64,000 nucleotides of DNA from an uncultured Spartobacteria bacterium (GCA_938011325.1 CALLUD010000007.1:124001-188000), one strand, 5' to 3'. Shown: positions 16,216 to 25,298, counted from the stretch's first letter. Notes: a model not told the origin generated them from the sequence alone. Numbers and translations are program-made.

Positions 16216-16416
16216 TCAGGACGGACGCTGGGCCCGCTTGGTGAATTCCTCGCGGGGTGCAGCCTGTTCGGCCTCAAGAAGCATTTGGAGATACGTGCTC
16301 CGACCTACGCGGAACAAGCGGCACTGCTCGTCGATGAATTGAACCATCGATTCGGGCATGCTGATGCTGATTTTCGCGGCGCGTGGCCGACCTTCTTCGT
16401 CTATCGGATTGCTCAT
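16216..16416 (-). CDS. Small ribbon-helix-helix type protein
   Basis: This is a 66-residue protein. The segment AAKISISMPESMVQFIDEQC, then RVGRSTYLQMLLEAE, fits a ribbon-helix-helix DNA-binding domain: one beta strand, helix A, the G-R-S turn, helix B. Such proteins are antitoxins, plasmid regulators or autonomous repressors. The ATG at 16416 gives a compact protein; an in-frame start at 16488 would add 24 residues without domain support. No toxin gene is adjacent: the neighbours are the STT3-like gene and, divergently, gyrB. The 3' end is followed by a strong hairpin. Confidence 0.65.
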   Translation of the reverse strand: MSNPIDEEGRPRAAKISISMPESMVQFIDEQCRLFRVGRSTYLQMLLEAEQAAPREEFTKRAQRPS

Positions 16417-16851
16417 TATTAGGTATGGTATCTGAGGATCTCCTGGCGCAAAGATTTCCCCTCTATTCGCTGCAGTTTGAACTTCCATCAGTTCCCACAG
16501 CCTGCACCGTCGGAGGGAATCTGACGCTACTGGATTGAATCGATCTCTCTGAAAATCGGCAATAGGAAGACACTCCTACCATTTGGGAAGCGGCATTTGC
16601 GTAAAACAGAGATCGGCGCGCCGCCTGTTTATAAGGCATGCAATTAAACCTTCAAGACGTATGTCTTTGCCGGGCGGGTGTTCTCGGTGCTGCCAATCTG
16701 CCTGACGGAGCCATTTCGCGTGCCGCATCGTGTGCGATTTCAGAACCTGCGGCGGCGTTCGGCGAAACCGCGGAATCACAAGATATTGAGATGGCAGGCG
16801 CGTCGCGACGCAGATGCTGCGGTCTTGCGTGCCGGAATGCGGAAAAAACCG
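16417..16851. other. Intergenic region upstream of gyrB without recognisable gene
   Basis: About 435 bp separate the RHH start from the gyrB promoter. The open frames in it have no recognisable protein features. The first 200 bp are less GC-rich than the surroundings. I see no tRNA, no DnaA-box cluster and no riboswitch core. It should hold the RHH promoter and upstream control sequence for gyrB. Confidence 0.5.
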
Positions 16852-16881
16852 TTGTCGCGGCTTCGTCGCACGGTCTAGACT
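16852..16881 (+). promoter_or_regulatory. Candidate sigma-70-like promoter of gyrB
   Basis: TTGTCG (16852-16857) and TAGACT (16876-16881) are separated by 18 bp and end 34 bp before the gyrB ATG. The match to -35/-10 consensus is moderate. The position and the lack of an upstream plus-strand gene support it; no other candidate in the gap looked better. Confidence 0.4.
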
Positions 16882-16915
16882 TCGCACCTAGGTTTTATCC
16901 CCTTTTTGCCCACGA

Positions 16916-19462
16916 ATGTCCGATTCCAATAGCAGCTCCCCGCAGGCCTACGATGCATCAAAAATCGATAAGCTGGAGGGACTCGCGGGCGTCCGGCAGC
17001 GGCCTGGCATGTATATCGGCCCGACGGACGAGCGCGGTTTGCACCACTGCGTGTTCGAGGTGCTCGACAACTCGATCGACGAGCACCTTGCCGGCTTTTG
17101 CACGAAGATCGAAGTCACCATCCACGTCGATGGTTCGTGTTCGATCCGCGACAACGGCCGCGGCATTCCGGTCGACATTCACCCGAAATTCAAGATTCCG
17201 GCGATCGAGCTGGTTCTGACGAATCTCCACGCCGGCGGCAAATTCGGACAGGGCGCCTACAAATATTCCGGCGGTCTCCACGGTGTCGGTGCGAAGTGCG
17301 TCAACGCGCTTTCCGATTGGTTCAAGGTCGAGGTCACGCGCGACGGAAAGGTCTATCACATGGCCTTCGAGCGCGGCGTCACGACGCAAAAGCTCAGCGT
17401 CATTGGCGAGGTCAAGAACAAGAAACACACCGGCACGCTGATCACGTTCCTGCCGGACCCGACGATTTTCACGATCACGACCGAGTTCCAATACGCGAAG
17501 CTGGCGGTGCGTTTGCGCGAACTCGCATTCTTGAATCCCGGCCTCGAGATCGTGCTCACCGACGAGCGCGCCGATCCGGTCAGGAAGGAGACGTTCTTCT
17601 ACAAGGCGGGCATCGAGGAGTTCGTCAAGCAGCTCGGCGAGAACAAGCAGCTCATCCATCCGAAGCCGATCGTGCTCGCCGGGAAGCGGCAGGTGTCCTT
17701 CAAGAACAAGGACCAGACCGAGATCACCGACGACATGTATGTCGATGTCGTCATCCAATATAACGACTCCTACAACGACAACATTCTCTGCTTCACCAAC
17801 GCGATCGCGAACCCGGATGGAGGCACGCATCTCACGGGTTTCCGCACGGCGCTCACCCGCGCGATCAACCAATACGCGAAGCAGAACAGCCTGCTGAAGG
17901 ACAAGGACCCGACAATCAGCGGCGACGACGTGCGCGAGGGTCTCATCGCCGTGCTCGCGGTGAAGCACCCGAACCCGAGTTTCGAGTCGCAGACGAAGGC
18001 AAAACTCGTCGTGCCCGAGATCGAGGGCATCGTCAGCTCCATCACCTACGAGGGGTTGATGACGTATTTCGACCAGAACCCCGCGGTCGCGAAAAAGATC
18101 GTCGACAAGGGCCTCACGGCCGCACGCGCGCGCGAGGCGGCCCGCAAGGCGCGCGAGACGGTGCGCAAGAGCGCGCTCACCGGCGGCGGCCTGCCCGGAA
18201 AACTGGCCGATTGCTCCGAGCGCGACACTTCGCTTACCGAGCTTTACATCGTCGAGGGTGACTCGGCGGGTGGTTCCGCCAAGCAGGGCCGCGACCGGCG
18301 ATATCAGGCCATTCTGCCCATTCGCGGAAAGCTTATCAACGTCGAGAAGGCGCGACTGGACAAGGTTCTGCAGAACACGGAAATCCAGACGATGATCACC
18401 GCCATCGGCACGGGCATTGGCGATGGCGAGCAGGAGGGAGCGTTTAACATCGAGAAGCTCCGCTACGGCAGGATCATCATCATGACCGATGCCGACGTTG
18501 ACGGCTCCCACATTCGCACGCTGCTGCTCACGTTCTTCTACCGGCAGATGCCGCAGCTCGTGAAGGGCGGCTACGTTTACATTGCCCAGCCGCCGCTCTA
18601 CAAAATCAAGCGCAAGAAGCGCGAGGAATACGTCGAGGACGACGCGCAGCTCAATCGCATCCTCATCGGTCTGGGCGCCGACGAAGTGACGTTGAAAAAC
18701 CTTTCGGACGGCCGCGAGGTTTCGCCGGCGCAGTTGAAGGAAATCCTCGCGTTGCTCGAGCGTCTCGCGAAGTTCAGCGACGCGATCCGGCGTCATGGCG
18801 GCGATTTCGAGGACTACCTCAGCCATCGCGATCCCGGGACCGGCGCGCTGCCCGAGTATCTCGTGAAGGTGCGCGAGGGCAACGTCGAGACGGTGCATTA
18901 TTTCGCGAACGAGGAGGCGCTGCGGAAGTTCCACGAGGAAAACCGCGACCTGAATCTCTTCGAGGACGAAAACCCCGGCGAAGAAAACGGAGACAGCGAG
19001 CCGGCACAGTCGACCCGGAAAACCCCCGGCCCGCGCCGCCGCGCCCGACTTGTCGAGCTGCACGAGTCCACGACGGTCAGGAAATTGATCACGGAGCTCG
19101 ATCAAAAGGGCCTGAAGGTCGAGCACTACTCCGCGTCGGACAAACCGCTCTTCGAGCTCACCGAGCGCGACGGCGGCAAGGTGCATCAAATCTACGCCGT
19201 GCCGGAAATTCTCCATCGCGTGCTCGAGCTGGGACGCCGCGGCATGACGATTCAGCGCTTCAAGGGTCTCGGCGAAATGAACGCGAAGGAACTTTTCGAA
19301 ACCACGATGAACCCGGAGAAGCGCAAGCTCCTGAAGGTCGAACTGAACGAGGACAACGCCGTCGAGGCGGACCAGATGTTCACCATCCTCATGGGCGACG
19401 TCGTCGAGCCGCGCCGCCAGTTCATTGAAGACAACGCCCTGAACGCCCGCCTGGACGTCTGA
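16916..19462 (+). CDS. gyrB: DNA gyrase subunit B
   Basis: This is an 848-residue ATPase subunit of DNA gyrase, which introduces negative supercoils. The GHKL ATPase motifs are visible: EVLDNSIDEH, DNGRGIPVDIHPK and GGLHGVGAKCVNALS. The TOPRIM domain has VEGDSAGGSAKQGRDR and the metal site DADVDGSH. After PPLYKIK there is an insertion of roughly 170 residues with an acidic, Pro/Arg-rich stretch. The C-terminal QRFKGLGEMN motif follows. Insertions at this place occur in many Gram-negative GyrB proteins. Its gyrA partner starts 11 bp downstream, so the two form an operon. A moderate promoter lies about 35 bp upstream. Confidence 0.98.
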   Translation: MSDSNSSSPQAYDASKIDKLEGLAGVRQRPGMYIGPTDERGLHHCVFEVLDNSIDEHLAGFCTKIEVTIHVDGSCSIRDNGRGIPVDIHPKFKIPAIELVLTNLHAGGKFGQGAYKYSGGLHGVGAKCVNALSDWFKVEVTRDGKVYHMAFERGVTTQKLSVIGEVKNKKHTGTLITFLPDPTIFTITTEFQYAKLAVRLRELAFLNPGLEIVLTDERADPVRKETFFYKAGIEEFVKQLGENKQLIHPKPIVLAGKRQVSFKNKDQTEITDDMYVDVVIQYNDSYNDNILCFTNAIANPDGGTHLTGFRTALTRAINQYAKQNSLLKDKDPTISGDDVREGLIAVLAVKHPNPSFESQTKAKLVVPEIEGIVSSITYEGLMTYFDQNPAVAKKIVDKGLTAARAREAARKARETVRKSALTGGGLPGKLADCSERDTSLTELYIVEGDSAGGSAKQGRDRRYQAILPIRGKLINVEKARLDKVLQNTEIQTMITAIGTGIGDGEQEGAFNIEKLRYGRIIIMTDADVDGSHIRTLLLTFFYRQMPQLVKGGYVYIAQPPLYKIKRKKREEYVEDDAQLNRILIGLGADEVTLKNLSDGREVSPAQLKEILALLERLAKFSDAIRRHGGDFEDYLSHRDPGTGALPEYLVKVREGNVETVHYFANEEALRKFHEENRDLNLFEDENPGEENGDSEPAQSTRKTPGPRRRARLVELHESTTVRKLITELDQKGLKVEHYSASDKPLFELTERDGGKVHQIYAVPEILHRVLELGRRGMTIQRFKGLGEMNAKELFETTMNPEKRKLLKVELNEDNAVEADQMFTILMGDVVEPRRQFIEDNALNARLDV

Positions 19463-19473
19463 TTTAGCGCCTG

Positions 19474-22053
19474 ATGTATACGCAAAACGAAAAAGTCGAG
19501 AAGGTCAATGTGGCCCATGAGATGTCGAAGTCGTTTCTCGACTACTCGATGTCGGTCATCGTTTCCCGCGCGCTGCCCGATGCGCGCGACGGCCTGAAAC
19601 CTTCACAGCGACGCATTCTCTACGCGATGCAGCAACTCGGCGTGATGCCGAACCGCCAGCATCGTAAATGCGCGAAGATCGCCGGTGACACCTCCGGTAA
19701 CTTCCACCCGCACGGCGAGGCGGTCATTTATCCGACGCTGGTCCACATGGCGCAGCCATGGGCGATGCGGGAACCGCTCGTCGACGGCCAGGGCAACTTC
19801 GGCTCCATCGAAGGCGACCCGCCCGCCGCCATGCGTTACACCGAGGCCCGGCTCACGCCCCTCGGTGCGGCGCTGATGGACGACATGGACAAGGACACGG
19901 TCGACTTTGTCCCGAACTACGACGAGACGACGACCGAGCCGACCGTCTTCCCCGCGGCGTTTCCGAATCTGCTCGTCAATGGCGGAACCGGCATTGCCGT
20001 CGGCATGGCGACCAACATTCCGCCGCACAATCTCAGCGAGGTCATCGACGGCATTTGCGCGCAGATCGACGACCCCGACATCACGATCGAGGGCCTGATG
20101 CAGCACATCAAGGGCCCGGATTTTCCCACGGGCTGCATGCTGTGTGGTCTCTCGGGCATCAAGCAGTATTTCGAAACAGGCCGTGGCTCGCTGAAGATTC
20201 GCGGCAGGGCGGTCACCGAAGAACTCAAGGGCGGCAGAGAGCAGATCGTCATTACCGAGATCCCCTACAACGTGAACCGCGCGGCGCTCGTTTCGCGCAT
20301 CGCGGAACTCGTCAACGACAAGACGATTCAGGGCATCAGCTACGTCGGTGATCAATCCGACGAACGCACGCGCGTGGTCGTCGAGCTCAAGCGCGACGCG
20401 CATCCCGAGGTCGTCCTGTCGAACCTTTACAAACACACGCAGCTCCAGACGTCGTTCGGCGTCACCATGCTCGCCATCGAACATGGCAGGCCGAAGCTGC
20501 TCTCGTTGAAGGACGCGATCAGTTCCTTCATCGAGCATCGCCGCGAGGTCGTGTTGCGTCGCACCCGCTACCTTCTCGCGCAGGCGGAGAATCGCGCGGA
20601 GCTTCTCGAGGGCTACCTCATTGCGCTGGCAAACCTCGACGACTTCATCCGCGTCATCCGCGAATCGAGCAGCCGCGAGGAGGCGAAGATCAAGTTGCTC
20701 GCCTTCGAGTGGTCGCGGAAGGTGATCGAGAAACTCGGCATCATGATCCGCGACGAAGCGCGGGTGACCGATGGCATCGTTTCGCTTAGCGAACGCCAGG
20801 CCGATGCCGTGCTCGACCTCCAGCTCTACCGCCTCACCGGGATGGAGCGGGACAAGATCAAGGGCGAATACGACGCGCTGCTCGAGACGATCAAGGACCT
20901 CCTCGACATTCTGGCGAAGGAGTCGCGGGTGCTTGCGATCATCAAGGAGGAACTCCAGGTGATCAAAGCGAAGCACGGCTCTCCGCGGCTCACGCAGCTC
21001 GTGCCCGACGAAGGCGAGATCAACATGGAGGATCTCATCGCCAACGAGGGTTGCATCATCACGGTCACGCACCGCGGCTTCATCAAGCGCACGGCGGTGA
21101 GCGCATATCGTGCACAGCGGCGCGGCGGCAAGGGCGTGATCGGCATGACCACGCGTGAGGCGCAGGTCGAGGGAGAGGAAAACGACTTCGTCGAGCATCT
21201 CTTCACCGCGAGCACGCACGACTACCTGATGTTCTTCACCAAGAACGGCCGCGTGTATGTCGAGAAGGTTTACGAGATTCCCGAAATGGGGCGCGCCTCG
21301 AAGGGCCGCTCCATCGCGAACCTCCTGAATTTCCAGCCCGGCGAGCAGATTGCCGCGACGCTCCGCATCACTGCAAAAAGCTCCGGCACCGGCGCGGCCA
21401 CCCGGGACGACACCTGGGACAGCAAGTTCCATATTCTCTTCGCCACGCGCAGCGGCATCGTGAAGAAGTCGAACCTCTCCGATTTTTCCAACATTCGGAA
21501 GGGCGGCATCATTGCCATCCAGATCGAGGAAGGCGATGAGCTCATCTCCGCAAAACTCACGAGCGGCAGCGACGAAGTCGTGCTCGTGACGCGTGAAGGC
21601 ATGAGCATCCGCTTCAGCGAGGAGGAGCTGCGGGATCAGGGCCGCAACACCGTGGGTGTGTGGGGCATTCGCCCGGCGAAGGGCGACTACGTCATCGGCA
21701 GCGCGCTCGTTCAACCGAATGCGCAACTGCTGGTCGTCGGCGAGAACGGCATCGGCAAGCGCACGCCGTTCGACGAATACCGCAAACAGTCTCGTGGCGG
21801 CAAAGGCATCATCACCATGAAGACCGCCGAGAAGACCGGCAAAGTCGCCGGTGCGCTCACCGTTACGGAGAAGGATGAGATCATGCTCATCACGAGCCGT
21901 GGACAGATGGTGCGCACGCGCGTGTCGGAAATTCGCGAGACCGGACGCAACACGATGGGCGTGAAGTTGATGAACTTCTCCTCCGGCGAAAAGCTTCAGG
22001 CCGTGGCGCCTGTGGTCAGCGAACAGAACGAGGACGACGTGACCGAAGGCTGA
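19474..22053 (+). CDS. gyrA: DNA gyrase subunit A
   Basis: This is the 859-residue DNA-cleaving subunit of gyrase. The catalytic tyrosine is Tyr122 in AAMRYTEARL, at exactly the E. coli number. The C-terminal pinwheel carries the GyrA box QRRGGKG, which marks it as gyrase rather than topoisomerase IV ParC. The quinolone-binding segment reads HPHGEAVIYPT at residues 78-88. It therefore has Glu82, Ala83 and Pro87 instead of Asp82, Ser83 and Asp87 of E. coli. The acidic C-terminal tail is short. It is co-transcribed with gyrB. A hairpin at 22104-22135 separates it from the convergent aldo/keto reductase. Confidence 0.98.
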   Translation: MYTQNEKVEKVNVAHEMSKSFLDYSMSVIVSRALPDARDGLKPSQRRILYAMQQLGVMPNRQHRKCAKIAGDTSGNFHPHGEAVIYPTLVHMAQPWAMREPLVDGQGNFGSIEGDPPAAMRYTEARLTPLGAALMDDMDKDTVDFVPNYDETTTEPTVFPAAFPNLLVNGGTGIAVGMATNIPPHNLSEVIDGICAQIDDPDITIEGLMQHIKGPDFPTGCMLCGLSGIKQYFETGRGSLKIRGRAVTEELKGGREQIVITEIPYNVNRAALVSRIAELVNDKTIQGISYVGDQSDERTRVVVELKRDAHPEVVLSNLYKHTQLQTSFGVTMLAIEHGRPKLLSLKDAISSFIEHRREVVLRRTRYLLAQAENRAELLEGYLIALANLDDFIRVIRESSSREEAKIKLLAFEWSRKVIEKLGIMIRDEARVTDGIVSLSERQADAVLDLQLYRLTGMERDKIKGEYDALLETIKDLLDILAKESRVLAIIKEELQVIKAKHGSPRLTQLVPDEGEINMEDLIANEGCIITVTHRGFIKRTAVSAYRAQRRGGKGVIGMTTREAQVEGEENDFVEHLFTASTHDYLMFFTKNGRVYVEKVYEIPEMGRASKGRSIANLLNFQPGEQIAATLRITAKSSGTGAATRDDTWDSKFHILFATRSGIVKKSNLSDFSNIRKGGIIAIQIEEGDELISAKLTSGSDEVVLVTREGMSIRFSEEELRDQGRNTVGVWGIRPAKGDYVIGSALVQPNAQLLVVGENGIGKRTPFDEYRKQSRGGKGIITMKTAEKTGKVAGALTVTEKDEIMLITSRGQMVRTRVSEIRETGRNTMGVKLMNFSSGEKLQAVAPVVSEQNEDDVTEG

Positions 22054-22103
22054 CGCGAAGGCGTCTCAGCGCTTTACGCCGAGGCGCCAGGCAAGGTCGA
22101 TCG

Positions 22104-22135
22104 TCGGCGAGGCAATGTTTGAATTGCTTCGCCGA
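22104..22135. terminator. Bidirectional hairpin between gyrA and aldo/keto reductase
   Basis: TCGGCGAGGCAA (22104-22115) pairs with TTGCTTCGCCGA (22124-22135) with one G-T pair and an 8-nt loop. It sits between two convergent genes, as expected of a shared terminator. There is no long T run, so the call rests on stem strength and position. Confidence 0.55.
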
Positions 22136-22137
22136 GC

Positions 22138-23145
22138 TTACTCGAAGCGCTGACAAATCCCGTCGATGGCGGCGATGTGCTCGTCGCTGAACTCGAGATT
22201 CGTGGCTGCGGCGACGTTTTCCTCGATTTGCGAGGGACGGCTGGCGCCGATCAGCGCGGAGGTCACCACGGGTTTGCGCAACACCCAGGAAATGGCCATC
22301 TGTGCAAGCGACTGGCCGCGTTCCGAGGCGATCTTGTTGAGTGCGCGGGCGATTTCCACCCGGGTTTCGGTCACGTGTCCGGATTGCAGGAACGTGCCCG
22401 GGGTGGCGGCCCGGGAATCCGTGGGCACGCCGTCCAGGTAGCGGTTGGTGAGCAGGCCCTGCGCGAGCGGGCAGAAGGCAATGCAGCCGACGCCCTCGCG
22501 CTCGAGCGTGTCGAGGAGGCCGCCTGTTTCCGGCACGCGTTGGACCATGTTGTAGCGCGGCTGGTGAATGACGAGGGGCACATTGAGCGAGCGAAGGAAC
22601 TCCGCCGCGCGCTGCGCCTGCCCGGCATCGTAGTTCGACACGCCGGCATAGAGCGCCTTTCCGGCGCGGACGGCGTCGGCCACGGCGGTCAGGCTCTCCT
22701 CGATGGGCGTGTTCGGGTCCGGGCGATGGTGATAGAAAATGTCGACATACTCGAGGCCCAGCCGCCGGAGACTCTGGTCGAGACTTGCCAGTAGGTATTT
22801 CCGCGATCCCCAGTCGCCGTAGGGGCCTTCCCACATCGTGTAGCCGGCCTTGGTGGAAATGATGAGCTCGTCGCGGTGGCTGGCGAAGTCGCTGGCAAGC
22901 AGGCGGCCGAGCGTGATTTCCGCGGAGCCGGGAGGCGGACCATAGTTGTTCGCCGCATCGAAGTGCGTGATGCCGAGGTCGAACGCCTTCCGCAGCATCG
23001 CGCGCGCGTTGTCGAACGAGGCGGTGCCGCCGAAGTTGTGCCACAGACCGAGGGAAAGCGCGGGAAGTTTCAGACCACTCCGTCCACAGCGGCGGTAGGG
23101 CATTTTGGAGTAGCGATCCGGGGCTGCAATGTAGGGGGCGCTCAC
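22138..23145 (-). CDS. Aldo/keto reductase, YghZ/GprA-like
   Basis: This is a 335-residue NADPH-dependent aldo/keto reductase resembling E. coli L-glyceraldehyde 3-phosphate reductase (YghZ). Family features are RRCGRSGLKLPALSLGLWHN at the start, FDAANNYGPPPGSAE with catalytic Asp and Tyr, ISTKAGYTMW with catalytic Lys, and IFYHHRPDPNTP with catalytic His. The GTG at 23145 is preferred because it gives the family's N-terminal AAPDRYSKMPYR segment; the ATG at 23103 would remove it. Homologues detoxify aldehydes such as methylglyoxal. It is divergent from the RlpA gene. Confidence 0.92.
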   Translation of the reverse strand: MSAPYIAAPDRYSKMPYRRCGRSGLKLPALSLGLWHNFGGTASFDNARAMLRKAFDLGITHFDAANNYGPPPGSAEITLGRLLASDFASHRDELIISTKAGYTMWEGPYGDWGSRKYLLASLDQSLRRLGLEYVDIFYHHRPDPNTPIEESLTAVADAVRAGKALYAGVSNYDAGQAQRAAEFLRSLNVPLVIHQPRYNMVQRVPETGGLLDTLEREGVGCIAFCPLAQGLLTNRYLDGVPTDSRAATPGTFLQSGHVTETRVEIARALNKIASERGQSLAQMAISWVLRKPVVTSALIGASRPSQIEENVAAATNLEFSDEHIAAIDGICQRFE

Positions 23146-23235
23146 GACGCGAGGTTGCACGTTCGCGAAGGCATCGTCACTGCAAATGCGCTCTTGAATC
23201 TCGACGCGGGCGGGCTGGTATGGCAGAGAGTTGCC

Positions 23236-23709
23236 GTGCGGCCCGCCGGATTTTTCCACGCGATTCTGTGCGCCTTGCTGCTTTCCGCCTGCGCCAGCGG
23301 TGGCAATTACCGCGGATACAAATACAAGCCCTACACGGTGAAGGGCGTGCGCTATTACCCGATGTCGCCGCGCGAGGCGCTGGGCTACGAGGAAGTCGGC
23401 ATCGCCTCCTATTATTCCCACGGGTGGTTCATCTTCCCGGGGAAAACGGCGCTCGGCGAAAACATCTACGCCTGGAGCAAGGGCGGCGCGCACAAAACAT
23501 TGCCGCTGCCCTGCCGGGTGCGCGTGACGAATCTCAGCAATGGCCGCAGCACCGTGATTCGGCTGAATGATCGCGGACCGTTCATTCGCGGGCGTGTCAT
23601 CGACGTCACGGCGCCGGTGGCGAAGAAACTCGGCTTTTACAAAAAGGGCCTCGCCCGCGTGAAGGTCGAGGTAATCAGCGTCGGCGACGGAAAATACCGA
23701 ATCCGTTAA
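23236..23709 (+). CDS. rlpA: RlpA-like septal ring lipoprotein
   Basis: This is a lipoprotein of about 157 residues with a double-psi beta-barrel. The signal ends in a lipobox, LLLSACAS. The RlpA pattern follows: GIASYYSHGW, GKTALGEN, KTLPLPCRVRVTNLSNG, then IRLNDRGPFIRGRVIDVT. RlpA proteins bind denuded peptidoglycan at septa and some are lytic transglycosylases. The SPOR domain of longer homologues is absent. No ATG precedes the signal at a suitable place. I chose the GTG at 23236, which follows an AGAGAG stretch; an upstream TTG is the alternative. Its stop codon overlaps the stop of the convergent roadblock-like gene. Confidence 0.87.
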   Translation: MRPAGFFHAILCALLLSACASGGNYRGYKYKPYTVKGVRYYPMSPREALGYEEVGIASYYSHGWFIFPGKTALGENIYAWSKGGAHKTLPLPCRVRVTNLSNGRSTVIRLNDRGPFIRGRVIDVTAPVAKKLGFYKKGLARVKVEVISVGDGKYRIR

Positions 23710-24803
23710 GGCTTCTTTTCCGGAGCCGGCAATGCGCCGCTGATCGTGTGAAGCACGGTCTCCAGCTTCTCACGAACCCCCGGCAGAAACCCTCGCTGCC
23801 GATGGACGACAAGCAGGTGAAGATCCCCGTGCTGGAGAAACGAGAGCGGACCGGCGTCGGAGTAGAGCGTGAGTGCCGGTGTGAGCTTGAGGCCGGAACT
23901 GGCACCCATTTTTTGAAGCAGATCCACCGCTCCGCTGCTGAGCGCGCGAATGTCGAGTCCGGGCGGCACGCCGGGGGAACTCACGCTCACCGTTCCACGG
24001 CTCAGCACGCAGCCCTGAATGCCCGGCAGCTCGCTGGAAAGGTCCACGAGCCGCTGCACGGTGAGGGCGTCCTCCACCATGAACACCTCCTGGAGCTTCG
24101 ACTCCAGCTCGGCGGGCAGCCGGGTCAGCGGAATGGGCACACTTGCCTTCTCGGGTGCGGGGGCCGCTGGAGCAGGCGGCGGAGCGTCGGCCTTTTCGAT
24201 TTTCTCGGCGACCGGAGTTTCCGCCTTCTCTTCGGCCTCGACCGGAGTGTTCTCCTTCGACCCTTCGGATGCGGCCTTCTCCTCCCGGGGCTGTGCCGGG
24301 GCTCCGGCGAGAATGGGTTTGAGAAGCCGGCGCCAGCCGCTGGCTTTCGGAGCCTCCTTCGCAGCCTCGGTGCCTTCCGGCTTCTTCTCGGAATCCGTGG
24401 CAGGCTCCGCGGGAGTCTCGATGGCGGGCTTTTCCTGAGCCTTCGGCTCAGGTTTCTCGGGAGCCGGCTCTTCGATCAACTCGCGACGCGTCTCCGGCTT
24501 GTAGGCAAGCACCACGCGATCGGTGGGCAGAGCGATCCATTCCGGCGCCTCTGACATGTAACGAACGCAGCCAGGCAGCAGATCGCACAGGCGGGAGAAG
24601 CGAATGCGCGGGTAATTCGTCTCGAGAATCTCGGCAGTCGGCAGCGCGAGCTCGCGCTTCTTGTCGGCCTCGCTGCCGATCCAAGCGCCCTCCGGCAGCA
24701 GAGTCGTAAGATCATCCACGGTGAGCCGGACGGCGGCTGGCGGCACGACGTAATGACGATACTTCGGCGTCGCAGTTTTAGGGGCGTCCGGCTGGGCAGT
24801 CAT
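23706..24803 (-). CDS. Roadblock/LC7-like domain protein with Pro/Glu-rich linker
   Basis: This is a protein of about 365 residues in three parts. An N-terminal domain of about 90 residues (VPPAAVRLTVDDLTTLLPE onward) has no clear family. A low-complexity linker of about 140 residues is rich in Pro, Glu, Ala and Lys. A C-terminal domain of about 130 residues contains VQRLVDLSSELPGIQGCVLS and later GDLHLLVVHRQ. Its pattern fits a roadblock/LC7 fold, used as a small-GTPase or motor adaptor in bacteria. No GTPase such as MglA is encoded nearby. The start at 24803 is chosen because upstream sequence overlaps hisI on the other strand. Confidence 0.65.
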   Translation of the reverse strand: MTAQPDAPKTATPKYRHYVVPPAAVRLTVDDLTTLLPEGAWIGSEADKKRELALPTAEILETNYPRIRFSRLCDLLPGCVRYMSEAPEWIALPTDRVVLAYKPETRRELIEEPAPEKPEPKAQEKPAIETPAEPATDSEKKPEGTEAAKEAPKASGWRRLLKPILAGAPAQPREEKAASEGSKENTPVEAEEKAETPVAEKIEKADAPPPAPAAPAPEKASVPIPLTRLPAELESKLQEVFMVEDALTVQRLVDLSSELPGIQGCVLSRGTVSVSSPGVPPGLDIRALSSGAVDLLQKMGASSGLKLTPALTLYSDAGPLSFLQHGDLHLLVVHRQRGFLPGVREKLETVLHTISGALPAPEKKP

Positions 24804-24839
24804 GGGTCGTGTATCTTCGCAGATTCGTGAGGTGATGCA

Positions 24840-25298
24840 ATGCCTCTCGATTTCGCGCTTGAACGACCGGGACACCCGACGGGATGTTGGCGCGTGGATT
24901 TTGACTTCAAGTTTACCGCGGATGGATTGATTCCCGCCATCGTGCAGGAGTCGGTTCCGGGTGCCAAAGACGGCCCGCCGACCGGGCGTGTGCTGATGTT
25001 CGCATGGATCAACCGGGAGGCGCTGCAGAAATGCATGGAAACCGGCCTCATGCATTACTGGAGCCGCTCACGCCAGAAGCTGTGGCTGAAAGGCGAGACC
25101 AGCGGCCATACCCAGCGCATCGTGCGGTGGTTTCACGATTGCGACCGCGACGTGCTGCTCTTCGAGGTCGAGCAACAGGGCGGGGCCTGCCACACCGGCT
25201 ACCGGAGCTGCTTCTTCCAGGAGCTTGACCGGGAGGGCAAACCGCTGCCCGTGCGCGAGGAAAAGGTCTTCGACGACGGCGCTGTCTATTCGGCCTGA
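24840..25298 (+). CDS. hisI: Phosphoribosyl-AMP cyclohydrolase
   Basis: This is a 152-residue HisI enzyme, which opens the adenine ring of phosphoribosyl-AMP in histidine biosynthesis. Motifs are MFAWINREAL, the substrate loop HYWSRSRQKLWLKGETSGH, the metal-binding DCDRD, and the zinc cysteines in GACHTGYRSCFF. All metal-site residues are present. There is no HisE pyrophosphohydrolase domain, so that activity is elsewhere. The ATG has a GAGGTG sequence 6-11 bases upstream. It is divergent from the roadblock-like gene and convergent with the caspase-like gene, which it overlaps by 13 bp. No other his genes are in the window. Confidence 0.95.
   Translation: MPLDFALERPGHPTGCWRVDFDFKFTADGLIPAIVQESVPGAKDGPPTGRVLMFAWINREALQKCMETGLMHYWSRSRQKLWLKGETSGHTQRIVRWFHDCDRDVLLFEVEQQGGACHTGYRSCFFQELDREGKPLPVREEKVFDDGAVYSA

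Noticed and set aside
16576..16887. Possible 103-residue gene upstream of gyrB on the minus strand
   Set aside because: No start signal, no hydrophobic or domain pattern, and Pro/Arg-rich composition; it overlaps the likely gyrB promoter.
16417..16915. Replication origin next to gyrB
   Set aside because: gyrB is often near oriC, but no dnaA, dnaN or recF gene is present and I saw no cluster of DnaA boxes.
16958..19216. 752-codon minus-strand frame opposite gyrB
   Set aside because: The plus strand encodes full-length GyrB with all motifs; the antisense frame has no family signature.
19603..21726. 707-codon minus-strand frame opposite gyrA
   Set aside because: Same reason: mirror frame of a conserved gene with biased codons.
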